From: Rhizobiales bacterium UBA1912
Lineage (GTDB): Bacteria; Pseudomonadota; Alphaproteobacteria; Rhizobiales; Devosiaceae
Reading direction: 5' to 3'
NCBI GenBank assembly: GCA_002337455.1
Contig: DDGC01000007.1
Location: 1-64,000, forward strand
Length of the DNA: 64,000 nucleotides
Within the stretch, counting starts at the first letter, position 1, and every line of letters begins with the position of its first letter. Under the pieces are notes generated by a model. It saw nothing but the letters and a program-made list of their open reading frames with translations, was not told the origin of the DNA and searched no databases. Of the stretch, positions 1 through 8,571 are shown piece by piece. The position numbers and the translations under genes are program-made.

Positions 1-223
1 CTAATTTTGCACCGCCGCTCTCAGCCATGACCGATCCGGTGCCGTCCCAGCAGAGCAGCTTAAGCCGATCAGTCTTCCTGGTACGGAACACAAAGACCGT
101 GCCCGTGAACGGGTTCCTGTGCGGCTCGTTCTTCACCATCGCCGTCAGGCTGTCATGGCCCTTACGGAAGTCGATCGGCTTGGTCGCCACCATGATCCGC
201 ACTCGGTTGGAGGGGAAGATCAT
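1..223 (-). CDS. tnpB: IS66 family accessory protein TnpB, partial (cut by the window edge)
   Basis: The frame starts at the ATG at 223, which overlaps the tnpA stop as ATGA, the usual IS66 coupling. The readable part has family hallmarks: an N-terminal RVRIMVATKPIDFRKGHDSL segment, then NPFTGTVFVFR and LKLLCWDGTG. TnpB is an accessory protein needed for IS66 transposition. Just before the edge the sequence reads VMAESGGAKL. In relatives I recall a short YKRL-like stretch between VMA and ES, so a small internal deletion is possible. The C-terminus is not in the window. Confidence 0.75.
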   Translation of the reverse strand, partial: MIFPSNRVRIMVATKPIDFRKGHDSLTAMVKNEPHRNPFTGTVFVFRTRKTDRLKLLCWDGTGSVMAESGGAKL

Positions 224-611
224 GAGGCCGCCATCAGCGCATGGACCACCGAGGCAATCCGGCCCGCCGAAGCGCCTGGCTCCAGCCGGATGGTCACCGA
301 ACCCACAACGATCTCCGGCCCGGCCGATGCCGCCGGCTCCGCTGCCGCCAGTGCCTCATCAACCGGAGAGATCATCAGCGTCGCAAACTCCACCGCATCC
401 TCGGTGCCGGCAGCACCAACTTCCCGTTCCGCGCAAGGGTTCGCCAAGAGGAGACATGGTTGGGCTTCAGCCCATGCCGCTCCGCAACTTCACTAACGGT
501 CGCCCCCGGCCGCAACGTCTCGGCGACAATCCGCGCCTTCACCTCATCAGGCCACTGCCGATTGCGACGCCGCCTCCCGCCATTTGTGAGAAGCTCCATT
601 GGAGCGTCCAT
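220..611 (-). pseudogene. tnpA: IS66 family TnpA, frameshifted
   Basis: The first frame (611 to about 410) encodes a helix-turn-helix region with WPDEVKARIVAETL and VSEVAERHGLKPNHVSSWR, typical of IS66 OrfA. The expected continuation, EDAVEFATLMISPVDEA then IVVGSVTIRLEPGASAGRIA, is in another frame from about 410 to 220. One base appears to be missing near 405-412, where the first frame reads LPAPRMRW instead of LPAPEDAVEF. The protein is therefore split. Programmed frameshifting cannot be ruled out, but is not typical of this gene. Confidence 0.7.
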
Positions 612-765
612 GGAGAAACTCCCGCACTGACATCAATCAGTGCGGAATCTCACAGCCGAAAACGTCCCGGAAGGTAGGGGCAGAACACCGCTTACGAATA
701 TTTGACCAGCGACCAATCAAAGTCGGAAAGGCCGTTGCCAAAAATTTTTCCCCTAATAGAACTGA

Positions 766-783
766 AAAGCGCCGCAGCGCTTT
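766..783 (-). terminator. Hairpin downstream of the cytosine methyltransferase
   Basis: Seven-base arms AAAGCGC and GCGCTTT flank a CGCA loop. On the minus strand the hairpin follows the methyltransferase stop by about 17 bases and is followed by a short T run. It is plausible as a rho-independent terminator, though the T tract is short. Confidence 0.4.
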
Positions 784-800
784 CGGCGATCGTGTTTCCC

Positions 801-2138
801 CTACGCGATCGCCGCCATAGGAAGGGTTCGAGCGCTTTCCACTAGGGACGTTGCATCCGCAATCTCATCGAGCAGTTTGCATACAGCAATGCCGATCGCC
901 CGGCCTAGCAAAGGAGGCACAGCATTGCCGACCTGAGTGTAGCGCGGACATTCCTTTGTGCGCCGGTGGCCCCCGGTAGTGAACTTGCCCTCGAATTTGA
1001 ACCAGTCGGGAAAGGACTGGAGACGAGCGGATTCGCGGACGGTTAGGATCCGCGGTTCGGAATAGTGCAGAATATCATCAGGTAAGGTTGTAACCGTGGG
1101 GGCGGGTTTGTTTCCGTCCATCGGGTAAATGCGGTGCTTCTTCAAACCGTAGCGAGTGCGGTCTTTATCGTTCATCCTGACGCCCTGCTCGCACTCTCTA
1201 ATGATAAGCGCGAATCTCTTTTCAACATGCTCCCGGTGGCGAGCAAGGCGCATACTGTTCATCGTGCCATCATAACCGTCCCGCATAAGTTCCTGATAGC
1301 GCGTGAGCTTAGGGGGCCTGACGTACCTCAACTCCTGAAAGCCTGGGCCCGAATCCGGATCGGTACAGCTGATCCTCTCTCGGTTCACACCATTATGATC
1401 CTTGGTCTCCAAATCGGACAAAGCATTCCGGGCCGAGACTTGCTCAGGCAATCCAAAGCGCTCAAGTTGCTCGCGTCGTGCGACTTCCAACAATTCGAAT
1501 ACTCTGCCCGGGTTGTCAGTCAGCTCCTTGCGGACTCCGACGGCAATCAACCGCGAACGCTTTTGTGGTACGCCAAATCGCGATGAATCTACGCGCTCTG
1601 CCCTAACGCTATAGCCTGCTGCGGTGAGACTATCCACGAGCCTGTCAAAGTATGATTTTCGCTTTGCAACGGTCGCACCCGGAATCGGTTGTGCGTGGTT
1701 GCTACGCGAATGGGCTACTTGCATACCTGGTACGTTCTCAAGGATCACAGACTTCGGTTGCAGGGCCTCCACCACCGCAACATATTTTTCGAACATGAGA
1801 TTTCGTGGATCATCCTCTACGCGCCTGCCAGCGAAACTAAAGCCTTGGCAAGGAGGGCCGCCAGCGAGAACATCGATTTTGCCCCTTAGATCGGTCTCCA
1901 ATTCGCTCTTGTGGCGCGCAAGCAGGTCCTCGATGTCCCAATGAGTCTTCTCCAACCATTTTGGCCAGTCAAAGGTGTAACTTGAATGCCCCTCGATGAG
2001 ATTGGAATGAAAGGTCTTGAAGGCCAGATCATCGCGTTCGATCGCGAATATTCCTCGAAGCCCGGCTTGCGACAGACCAAGCGAAAGTCCGCCACAACCT
2101 GAAAACAAATCAGCAAACGAATAGGATTTCTGGTTCAA
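801..2138 (-). CDS. Orphan DNA (cytosine-5-)-methyltransferase
   Basis: The 445-residue protein is a C5-cytosine DNA methyltransferase, which transfers a methyl group from SAM to cytosine in a specific DNA site. Motif I, FADLFSGCGGLSLGL, is at about residues 8-22. The catalytic loop GGPPCQGFSFAGRR has its nucleophile at Cys97, and ENVPG (motif VI) is near 134-138. RFGVPQKRSRL (motif VIII) and GNAVPPLLGRAIG (motif X) follow, with a variable target-recognition stretch between. The only start before motif I is TTG at 2138, preceded by GAGGTG at good spacing. No restriction endonuclease or vsr gene is adjacent, so it looks orphan, possibly the remnant of a restriction-modification system broken by neighbouring mobile elements. 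Base composition looks lower in GC than the core genes. Confidence 0.93.
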   Translation of the reverse strand: MNQKSYSFADLFSGCGGLSLGLSQAGLRGIFAIERDDLAFKTFHSNLIEGHSSYTFDWPKWLEKTHWDIEDLLARHKSELETDLRGKIDVLAGGPPCQGFSFAGRRVEDDPRNLMFEKYVAVVEALQPKSVILENVPGMQVAHSRSNHAQPIPGATVAKRKSYFDRLVDSLTAAGYSVRAERVDSSRFGVPQKRSRLIAVGVRKELTDNPGRVFELLEVARREQLERFGLPEQVSARNALSDLETKDHNGVNRERISCTDPDSGPGFQELRYVRPPKLTRYQELMRDGYDGTMNSMRLARHREHVEKRFALIIRECEQGVRMNDKDRTRYGLKKHRIYPMDGNKPAPTVTTLPDDILHYSEPRILTVRESARLQSFPDWFKFEGKFTTGGHRRTKECPRYTQVGNAVPPLLGRAIGIAVCKLLDEIADATSLVESARTLPMAAIA

Positions 2139-2589
2139 AAGGCACCTCGTTGGTCGGCAGGGGTTATCCGCAAGGCGACCTTTAAGTATCTCGCATAAGT
2201 GGTTCTCAGCGCCCCCATGGCGCCGGCCCTTCGGCGAAGGAGCTTAGCCTCCCCCGAAATTGCAGCAGCATAGCAAGGCCATGCAGGGCCGTCATCAGGA
2301 ATAGCTCGCTTCTCACCAATACCCTACCACCTCCTTACTCGCCGACTAGCGGGCGTGGTAAGGGGCGTTCGCCAAATATTGTTTCACTGATTTACTGATT
2401 GCGTAGTCTATGCCATCGATCAACTGAGTCCCAAAGATCCTGAGGGAGTTAGGCCCCTCCTCATTGACTGAGCACCATTTACGGCCGTCTTGAGCCGACG
2501 CATAAACACATAGGAACGACCGTAATGGTGAGGGGTTTCCGGTGCCGTTAGGCGTGCGAAAACCCCTCATGCAGGAACCGGCAGTCCGT
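2139..2589. other. Non-coding stretch with an inverted repeat next to IS91 remnants
   Basis: No convincing gene is seen. It contains the likely promoter of the methyltransferase. A 10-base inverted repeat, TGAGGGGTTT at 2529-2538 and AAACCCCTCA at 2560-2569, lies at the 3' side of the IS91-type transposase remnant. It could be part of that element's terminal hairpin. I could not define the element end precisely. Confidence 0.35.
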
Positions 2590-3414
2590 ATGGTTTGGGC
2601 TGTGGGGGTTTGTATTTTAGGGCTGCCGGGAAGTGAGGAGCTTGAGGAGCGTTTATTGGCCCCATCGGGCCGACGACGTTGTTTACAGACCTGACCAAGC
2701 ACCTTTGCGGGACGTTTTGGAGTTCGACTGCGCGACTGGAAGCGATCGTCCTTCGGCGTGGCGCGAGCCATCTCGTTGGCCGCCGCTGCTTTGAAGAGGC
2801 CATATGGTTGAGCGAGCCATGAAGGGTCATGGCGCATTCTCCCGGTTCGTTGCCACCATATTTGGCGGTCCGCGATGCTGACGCCAGCGTTGGAACGCTT
2901 CGATGACAATTATGCGTCCGCCGCAGCACGGGCATGGCGGCGGGCGAACGTCCGACGGATCTTCGGCTGTGGCGTGATCGGGCCCGGGGGACGGCGTTTA
3001 GAAGTTCGCTGGCATAGCAGCAGGAAGCGGCAGATGACTCATTGGCGACGATGGTCATGACCTGCTGTCGGACGGCGCCGGAGCAGCGGTAATTCTTGTA
3101 GCGGAAGGTGACGCTGGTCTGGTCGAAGACAATAAGGCGGCTGTTCGAGATCGCCACCCGGTGGGTCTAGCGCGAGAGATAGGCGAGAACGGCTCCAGGT
3201 CCGGCGAAGGGCGCTTTGGCATAAACAACCCAACGCCTCCTTTGGACCGGCGCAAGGTGGCGCAGGAAGACACCCGGTCGCTGAGACCCGTCAACTTGCC
3301 GAAGAAGACGAGCTTTCCAGCACCATGGAGTTCGAGCATCCGGGTCAGGAACAGGCGCCAGAACAGTGCGCCGAGCACCCCCACCGGCAGCAGGAAGGCC
3401 GGACGCAACGACAC
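2590..3414 (-). pseudogene. IS91-family (Y2/ISCR-type) transposase, decayed C-terminal half
   Basis: Pieces of an IS91-type rolling-circle transposase lie in order in several frames. They are FLLPVGVLGALFWRLFLTRM, then FLRHLAPVQRRRWVVYAKAPF with PFAGPGAVLAYLSR, then AISNSRLIVFDQTSVTFRYK with KNYRCSGAVRQQVMTI, then an HYGLF-like QPYGLFKAAA. A C-terminal CPCCGGRIIVIEAFQRWR zinc-like motif is at about 2878-2940. Frameshifts separate the blocks and the catalytic N-terminal part is missing, so the gene is dead. Its upstream end abuts a truncated tyrosine recombinase, the usual partner of IS91/ISCR-type elements. Confidence 0.75.
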
Positions 3415-3883
3415 GGATCAACATGCGGGTCGAGCGATATCGTCGATCTTGAGATGCGCGACCTTTTAGACACACAGGCCCACGCCATAAGCGACCCCCA
3501 GTGCCGCCTTGTACTTGATGCCCGGCGCTGGCTCTGGCAGGCGTGCGGCTTCCTCCACGCTCAGAACGTCGGGCAGCTTGCGCGGATTACGGATGATCAG
3601 TGCTTGACAGATCTCGCCGGCTCATTGTCACCGTGAACAAAAAGCACCGCGCAGAAACCGTGCTGTTGATCGTCGCCGGACCCACGCCAGTCTCATGCTG
3701 ATGCAGTTGGTAATGCCGGATGTCTTCCGCAGTCGCGCTGTCGGGAGGTCGCCCGAGGAAAGCGGCGAAGTTCCGAGCATGCCGAACATAATCCTGCTGC
3801 GTATCGGCGCTCAGGCCCCGCATCACCATGCCTTGCTGCATGCGCTGGCGCAGCGGTATGATCGGGGCTTGATAGGTCGTCAC
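3415..3883 (-). pseudogene. Tyrosine recombinase/integrase of an IS91-associated type, truncated and interrupted
   Basis: The N-terminal SAM-like domain is intact: PLRQRMQQGMVMRGLSADTQ, then YVRHARNFAAFLGRPPD and TAEDIRHYQLHQHETGVGP. After FTVTM the frame shifts. The continuation IIRNPRKLPDVLSVEEAARL and APGIKYKAALGVAYGVGL is in another frame and hits a stop, and KVAHLKIDDIARSTRMLIRV is the last recognisable piece. The catalytic R-H-R-Y C-terminal domain is gone, replaced directly by IS91 transposase sequence. This family commonly travels with IS91 elements. The remnant implies past site-specific or rolling-circle mobility here. Confidence 0.75.
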
Positions 3884-4136
3884 AGCGAGCTCCTCCTGTC
3901 GAAAGGAACTCCATGTTCGGACCCCAGCCTCTAGCTGCCCAGAGCCTCAGACGAATACATCAAGTTTCACCAAGCGCGTCCCTCCCGCGAAGCGGGTTCG
4001 TGCATGAGGGTGCAGAGCGGCCCCACTCGTACCGAGCAGACAGCATTGCAAGCTGCATTTCGAGGCAAGCTGTGACGTGTCCCAGATACTCTCTTGAGGA
4101 GAGGCACGTTATTGTAAGCTAAACCTTTGAAAAGAT

Positions 4137-4213
<77 letters not shown>

Positions 4214-4425
4214 CCGGGGCGGAGAACGCCCAAACGGTTCGGCGGGAACCTACTGTAAGCGCGAGCAGTTCGCAACAGGGTTTTGACCGCGCTCCTGCCG
4301 GGACGACTCCCGGGGGCCATCGGCCCGCCACTCCCCTTGCGAGGGGGCTGTCACCGTGCATAGATGCGGCCAAAGTCTATATGAGTTGGGAGGCTCGCTT
4401 GGGGGGAAATCGGCGGAACAGTGGT

Positions 4426-5745
4426 ATGGCGCGGCTGCGTCTGGTGGCAGTGACCCTCGTTCTGGCGGTCGCTGCTGCGCATCCGGCGCAGGCTGTGGCC
4501 CAGCGGCTGGACGCGCAGGATGTGCTGGTGGGGTGGAACCGGCTGATCCTTGAACTGGTGCGTCACACGCCCACCTATTCACCGCCCGTTGCCAGCCGTG
4601 CTTTCGCCTATCTGGGGGTTACCGCCTATGAGACGGTGGCAAGCGGAGACGATAGCCTTGTCACTCTGGCCGGCCAACTCAACGATCTCGACCCCCTCCC
4701 TACCCGCGCGCGCCATATGGCTTATGACGAAGCCATCCTGCTGCATGCGGCGATGAGCTTTGGCGCCAATGCGTTTTTCGGCAATACCGGCCCCACCGGC
4801 CAGCGCGCCATGGATGCCATGGACAGCCGGACCGCAACGATGCTGGCCGAAGAGGTCGATCCGGAAATCGTTGCGCGCAGCACGGCGCTGGGCACTGCGA
4901 TCGGAGAGCATATTCTGCAATGGTCGCTCAACGATGGTGGCGCGATCATCGAGAACCTGGGCTTCCCCTACGATTTCGAAACCGTTGAAGATCCCGCCCT
5001 TTGGGTGCCGACCAGCCGCGTGGCGGTGCAGCAGGCGCCGCTGCTGCCTGGCTGGGGACATAACCGGCCCTTTGCCATGCCCAAAAACAACAGTTGCGCG
5101 CTGCCTCCCCCGCCCGCCTTCAGCGAGGTGCCGGGCTCGGCTTTTTATGTCGAGGCCATGGAGGTCCACGACGCCGTGGTCAATCTCACCGACGAGCAGG
5201 AAGCAATCGCCCGCTTCTGGTCGGACGATCCCATGCTCTCGCCCACCCCGCCGGGCCACTGGATATTTCTCACGCTCGACGCGCTCGAGAGCAAGGACGC
5301 TGACCTTGTCGAAACCGCCGATGTTCTGGCCCGCCTCGGCGTGGTTCTGGCCGATGCGTTCATCGGCTGCTGGGAAGCAAAGTATCAATACAATCTCGTG
5401 CGCCCGGTGACCTATCTCAACCGGCTCGTCGATCCGGCCTGGCAGCCCATCCTGATCACGCCGCCCTTTCCCGAATACCCTTCGGGCCATTCCACGCAAT
5501 CGGGCGCCGCGGCGGGCATGCTCGAAGCCCATTTTGGTGAAAATTTCGCGTTTTCCGACCGCACCCATCAAGATGACGGACTGGCCGTGCGGCATTATTC
5601 GGGCTTCTGGGAAGCGGCCGAGGAAGCGGCGGTGTCGCGGCTTTATGGAGGCATTCATTTCCGCTCGGCCATCGAACAGGGGCTCGAGCAGGGCATTTGC
5701 ATCGCCGGTTTTACCAATGCGCTGATTACCCGGAGCCGGTCATGA
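4426..5745 (+). CDS. Exported vanadium-dependent haloperoxidase / PAP2-like protein
   Basis: The 439-residue protein has an N-terminal signal peptide ending near AAAHPAQAVA, so it should be periplasmic or secreted. The C-terminal half carries the vanadate/phosphate-binding signature shared by vanadium haloperoxidases and PAP2 phosphatases: KYQYNLVRP at 319-327, FPEYPSGHS with Ser353-Gly-His355, and SRLYGGIHF with Arg405 and His411. The family oxidises halides with hydrogen peroxide or hydrolyses phosphate esters; sequence alone does not separate the two. The ATG at 4426 was chosen because it places the signal peptide at the start; an upstream ATG at 4381 is possible. The stop overlaps the start of the next gene as ATGA, so the two are translationally coupled. 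Confidence 0.85.
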   Translation: MARLRLVAVTLVLAVAAAHPAQAVAQRLDAQDVLVGWNRLILELVRHTPTYSPPVASRAFAYLGVTAYETVASGDDSLVTLAGQLNDLDPLPTRARHMAYDEAILLHAAMSFGANAFFGNTGPTGQRAMDAMDSRTATMLAEEVDPEIVARSTALGTAIGEHILQWSLNDGGAIIENLGFPYDFETVEDPALWVPTSRVAVQQAPLLPGWGHNRPFAMPKNNSCALPPPPAFSEVPGSAFYVEAMEVHDAVVNLTDEQEAIARFWSDDPMLSPTPPGHWIFLTLDALESKDADLVETADVLARLGVVLADAFIGCWEAKYQYNLVRPVTYLNRLVDPAWQPILITPPFPEYPSGHSTQSGAAAGMLEAHFGENFAFSDRTHQDDGLAVRHYSGFWEAAEEAAVSRLYGGIHFRSAIEQGLEQGICIAGFTNALITRSRS

Positions 5746-7325
5746 TGCGGTTTATTCTCGGATTGAGCCTTCTTGCCGCTCCGGCTCTGGCCGAGGAGCC
5801 AACCATTCCGCGCTTTGAAGACGTCACGACGAGCGCCGGGATCGACAGCGTCTTTTCGGGCGAGTGGGAATATATGGTGGGTGGGGGCGTTGCGGTGTTC
5901 GATTGCGACGGAAACCGCAAGCCTGACATGGTGCTGGCCGGCGGTACCGCCCCGGCGAAATTTTATCGCAATACCAGCGCCGTGGGTGGCGCACTGAGCT
6001 TTGCAGAAGCAACAAGCGGGCTGGAGTTCGACGCCGTCACCGGTGCTTATCCGCTCGATATCGACAGCGACGGTATGATGGATGTCGTGCTGTTGCGGGT
6101 AGGCGAAAACCAGCTCATGCGCGGGCTGGGCGATTGCCGGTTCGAAGCGGCCAATGCCGATTGGGGGTTCGACGGCGGGGATGGGTGGTCCACCGCCTTT
6201 GCCGCGACCTGGGAGGACGGGCAAAGCTGGCCGACCCTCGCCATCGGCAATTATGTGGACCGGAACGAGCCGATGATGCCGTGGGGATCGTGCACTGAGA
6301 ATTGGCTGCATCGGCCGGGTGAAACTCACTTCGGCGCGCCGATCCCCCTCACGCCGAGCTATTGTGCGCTCTCCATGCTGTTTACGGACTGGAACCGCTC
6401 CGGCACGCCATCGCTGCGCGTTTCTAACGACAGGGAGTATTACAAGGGTGGCCAGGAACAGCTCTGGCGCATAGAAGCGGGCTCGGCGCCCGAACTTTAC
6501 GGTCCCGAGGATGGCTGGCAGCGGCTGCGCATCTGGGGCATGGGCATCGCCGGGCACGATCTCAATTCCGACGGCTATCCGGAATATTTCCTCACCTCGA
6601 TGGCTGACAACAAGCTGCAGGTGCTTTCCAACATTCCGGAAGGCGGCGCCCCGCTGCCCGTCTATGCCGACCTCGCCTACGCGCGGGGGGTGACCGCGCA
6701 TCGGCCCTATACGGGCGGGGAGATCAAGCCTTCGACCGCCTGGCACGCCCAGTTCGAGGACGTCAACAATGACGCGCTGGCCGATCTGTTCGTGGCCAAG
6801 GGCAATGTGTGGGAGATGCCCGATTTCGCGCTGCTCGACCCCAACAATCTGTTGCTCCAGCGCCCCGATGGTACGTTCCTCGAGGCGGGCGAAGTGGCCG
6901 GTGTAGCAAGCCTTCTGACGGCGCGCGGCGCGGCGCTGGCCGATTTCAATCTCGACGGGCTTATGGATCTTGTCGTCGTCAACCGTCACGCCAACGCCCA
7001 GCTCTGGCAAAATGTCAGCGAGGACGCCGGCAACTGGCTCGCCGTCTCCCCACAACAGCCCGGCAGCAATCGCGACGCCATTGGCGGCTGGATCGAGGTG
7101 CGGACCGGCGATCTCACCCAGCGACGGGAGGTTACCTCGGGCGGCGGGCATGTGAGCGGGGTCATGGGCTTTTCCCATTTCGGGTTGGACGATGCGCAAG
7201 ACGCTGAAATCCGCGTGCTGTGGCCGGATGGCACGGAAGGCGACTGGCAGCCGGCTGAGGCAGGTGGCTTTTACAGTCTCGGACGGGACGCGCCGCTGGC
7301 GCGCTGGGTTCCAGACGCGGACTAA
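5742..7325 (+). CDS. Exported FG-GAP/VCBS repeat protein with C-terminal ASPIC/UnbV domain (CRTAC1-like)
   Basis: The 527-residue protein starts with a clear signal peptide, MMRFILGLSLLAAPALA. The body has several calcium-binding-like FG-GAP repeats, recognisable as DCDGNRKPDMVLAGG, DIDSDGMMDVVLL, DLNSDGYPEYFL, DVNNDALADLFVA and DFNLDGLMDLVVV, which suggest a beta-propeller. The last 90 or so residues (GNWLAVSP, DAIGGWIEV, EIRVLWPDG) fit the ASPIC/UnbV domain. The start codon overlaps the haloperoxidase stop, so the pair is very likely co-translated and functionally linked. The biochemical role of this family in bacteria is not settled; a substrate-binding or adhesion partner for the enzyme is inference. 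Confidence 0.85.
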   Translation: MMRFILGLSLLAAPALAEEPTIPRFEDVTTSAGIDSVFSGEWEYMVGGGVAVFDCDGNRKPDMVLAGGTAPAKFYRNTSAVGGALSFAEATSGLEFDAVTGAYPLDIDSDGMMDVVLLRVGENQLMRGLGDCRFEAANADWGFDGGDGWSTAFAATWEDGQSWPTLAIGNYVDRNEPMMPWGSCTENWLHRPGETHFGAPIPLTPSYCALSMLFTDWNRSGTPSLRVSNDREYYKGGQEQLWRIEAGSAPELYGPEDGWQRLRIWGMGIAGHDLNSDGYPEYFLTSMADNKLQVLSNIPEGGAPLPVYADLAYARGVTAHRPYTGGEIKPSTAWHAQFEDVNNDALADLFVAKGNVWEMPDFALLDPNNLLLQRPDGTFLEAGEVAGVASLLTARGAALADFNLDGLMDLVVVNRHANAQLWQNVSEDAGNWLAVSPQQPGSNRDAIGGWIEVRTGDLTQRREVTSGGGHVSGVMGFSHFGLDDAQDAEIRVLWPDGTEGDWQPAEAGGFYSLGRDAPLARWVPDAD

Positions 7326-7424
7326 GAAAATGCGCAGCCAAAATGTCGGCTGGAGAAAGAACGGCTCGTCCTTGGGTCAGGACGCGGGGAAAAGGCCCGC
7401 GCAATGCACTCAAGGAGAGATGAA

Positions 7425-8042
7425 ATGAGAAAACTCAGTGTTGCCGCCTTTATCAGTGTCGATGGGGTCATGCAGGGACCCGGCGGGCCACAAGAGGATA
7501 CCGACAACGGCTTTACGCTCGGCGGATGGACGGTGCCCTATTTCGACGAAACCGTGGGCAATGCCATGGACGCGATACTTTCCGATCCGTACGATTTGTT
7601 GCTGGGCCGCCGGACCTACGAGATTTTTGCCAATCACTGGCCCAAACTCGAGGGCCAGGACGAACTGGCTGGCCAGTTCGGCGCCATTAACAAATATGTC
7701 GCCACCCGCAATCCTGATTACACGACAGGCTGGAAGAACAGCCATGTTCTCAAGGGCGATGCGGTTGCGGCGGTTCGCCAGCTCAAGGTCGGCGAGGGAC
7801 GGAACCTTCTAACGCAGGGATCGGCCGAGTTCATCCAAGCGCTCCTGGCCGCCGATGTGGTCGATGAGGTCCACACCCTTACGTTCCCAGTGTTGCTGGG
7901 CAAGGGCAAGCGGCTGTTTGGCGGTGGCGCGGCGCCCAGCGCGCTGAAGCTCTTGGGTTCGGTCACTTCGCCCAGCGGCGTCATCATCAATCGCTATGCG
8001 GCAGCCGGCGCAGTCCAGACTGGAAGCTTCGCGCTCGAATAG
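7425..8042 (+). CDS. Dihydrofolate-reductase-like (RibD C-terminal domain) protein
   Basis: The 205-residue protein begins MRKLSVAAFISVDGVMQGPG after an AAGGAGAG ribosome-binding site, and carries LLGRRTYEIFANHWP and a late LFGGGAAPSALKLL stretch. These are typical of the RibD C-terminal/DHFR-like fold that binds NAD(P)H. Members reduce unknown small substrates; the true folate and riboflavin enzymes are other branches. It stands alone between the ASPIC-repeat gene and a convergent YCII gene, with a strong shared hairpin after its stop. Confidence 0.85.
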   Translation: MRKLSVAAFISVDGVMQGPGGPQEDTDNGFTLGGWTVPYFDETVGNAMDAILSDPYDLLLGRRTYEIFANHWPKLEGQDELAGQFGAINKYVATRNPDYTTGWKNSHVLKGDAVAAVRQLKVGEGRNLLTQGSAEFIQALLAADVVDEVHTLTFPVLLGKGKRLFGGGAAPSALKLLGSVTSPSGVIINRYAAAGAVQTGSFALE

Positions 8043-8045
8043 CGC

Positions 8046-8076
8046 ATAAGGGCGCCGATGAAATCGGCGCCCTTAT
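8046..8076. terminator. Strong hairpin between convergent genes
   Basis: A 14-base perfect stem (ATAAGGGCGCCGAT and its complement) closes on a GAA loop three bases after the DHFR-like stop. It sits between convergent genes and can serve both strands, although no long T run follows. Confidence 0.6.
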
Positions 8077-8124
8077 AGAGCAAAACAGGATAAATGGTAC
8101 CCACTTATCCTCGAAGCACTCCAG

Positions 8125-8469
8125 TCAGCCCATCGACATGACCTCTAAAAGATCCACTTCGCCCTCCCATTGGGGCCAGTGGGTCTCGTGCAGCTCGAGA
8201 AATTTGCGCACCCAGGCGACGGCTTCGGCTTCGCTGTCAAGCTCGTAGATGGCAAAGCCGGCGACCACTTCCTTGGTCTCGGTGAAGGGACCGTCCACCT
8301 TGAGCTTGCCATTCTTGATGGCGCCCAATCCCATCCGGGCCATGCCGCCATTATCGATGAGCTTGGACCCGGCCTCCTGCGCCAGCCTGCCGATCGCCAT
8401 CATCAGTTCGGCAGGCGGCTGGCCGATGTCAGCTGCGTTGGTGGTGGTCACCATTGTGAGATATTTCAT
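8125..8469 (-). CDS. YCII/DGPF-domain protein
   Basis: The 114-residue protein starts MKYLTMVTT after GGAGAAC. It shows the PhnB/DGPF-type layout: GGMARMG and DGPFTETKEVVAGFAIYEL, followed by AVAWVRKFLELH. This is the family often encoded beside ECF sigma factors (YCII-related, dimeric ferredoxin-like alpha-beta barrel), whose biochemical function is unknown. An upstream in-frame start would add 11 residues, but the chosen start has the better ribosome-binding site. Confidence 0.85.
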   Translation of the reverse strand: MKYLTMVTTTNAADIGQPPAELMMAIGRLAQEAGSKLIDNGGMARMGLGAIKNGKLKVDGPFTETKEVVAGFAIYELDSEAEAVAWVRKFLELHETHWPQWEGEVDLLEVMSMG

Positions 8470-8571
8470 CTGTCCGTTCTCCAGATTGTGCCGGCCCGTC
8501 ATGCGGGCCGACCAGAGGACGACTGGAGCTTAAGACACCCGACATTTTTTGTTCAGACAAAATAATCGAAC

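Larger units (their letters stand above)
1..695 (-). mobile_element. IS66-family insertion sequence, right part only (runs off the left edge)
   Basis: The segment contains the start of an IS66-type tnpB and a tnpA in the usual tnpA-tnpB order on the minus strand. Its outer border is visible. Read on the minus strand from 695 the sequence begins GTAAGCGGTGTTCTGCCCC, the GTAAGCG start typical of IS66 terminal inverted repeats. The 8 bases just outside, 696-703, would be the target duplication. The tnpC transposase and the other end lie outside the window. Because tnpA is frameshifted the copy is probably not autonomous. Confidence 0.8.

Noticed and set aside
5655..7199. 514-codon minus-strand frame
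   Set aside because: It is antisense to the ASPIC-repeat gene, whose own frame has clear signal peptide and repeats.
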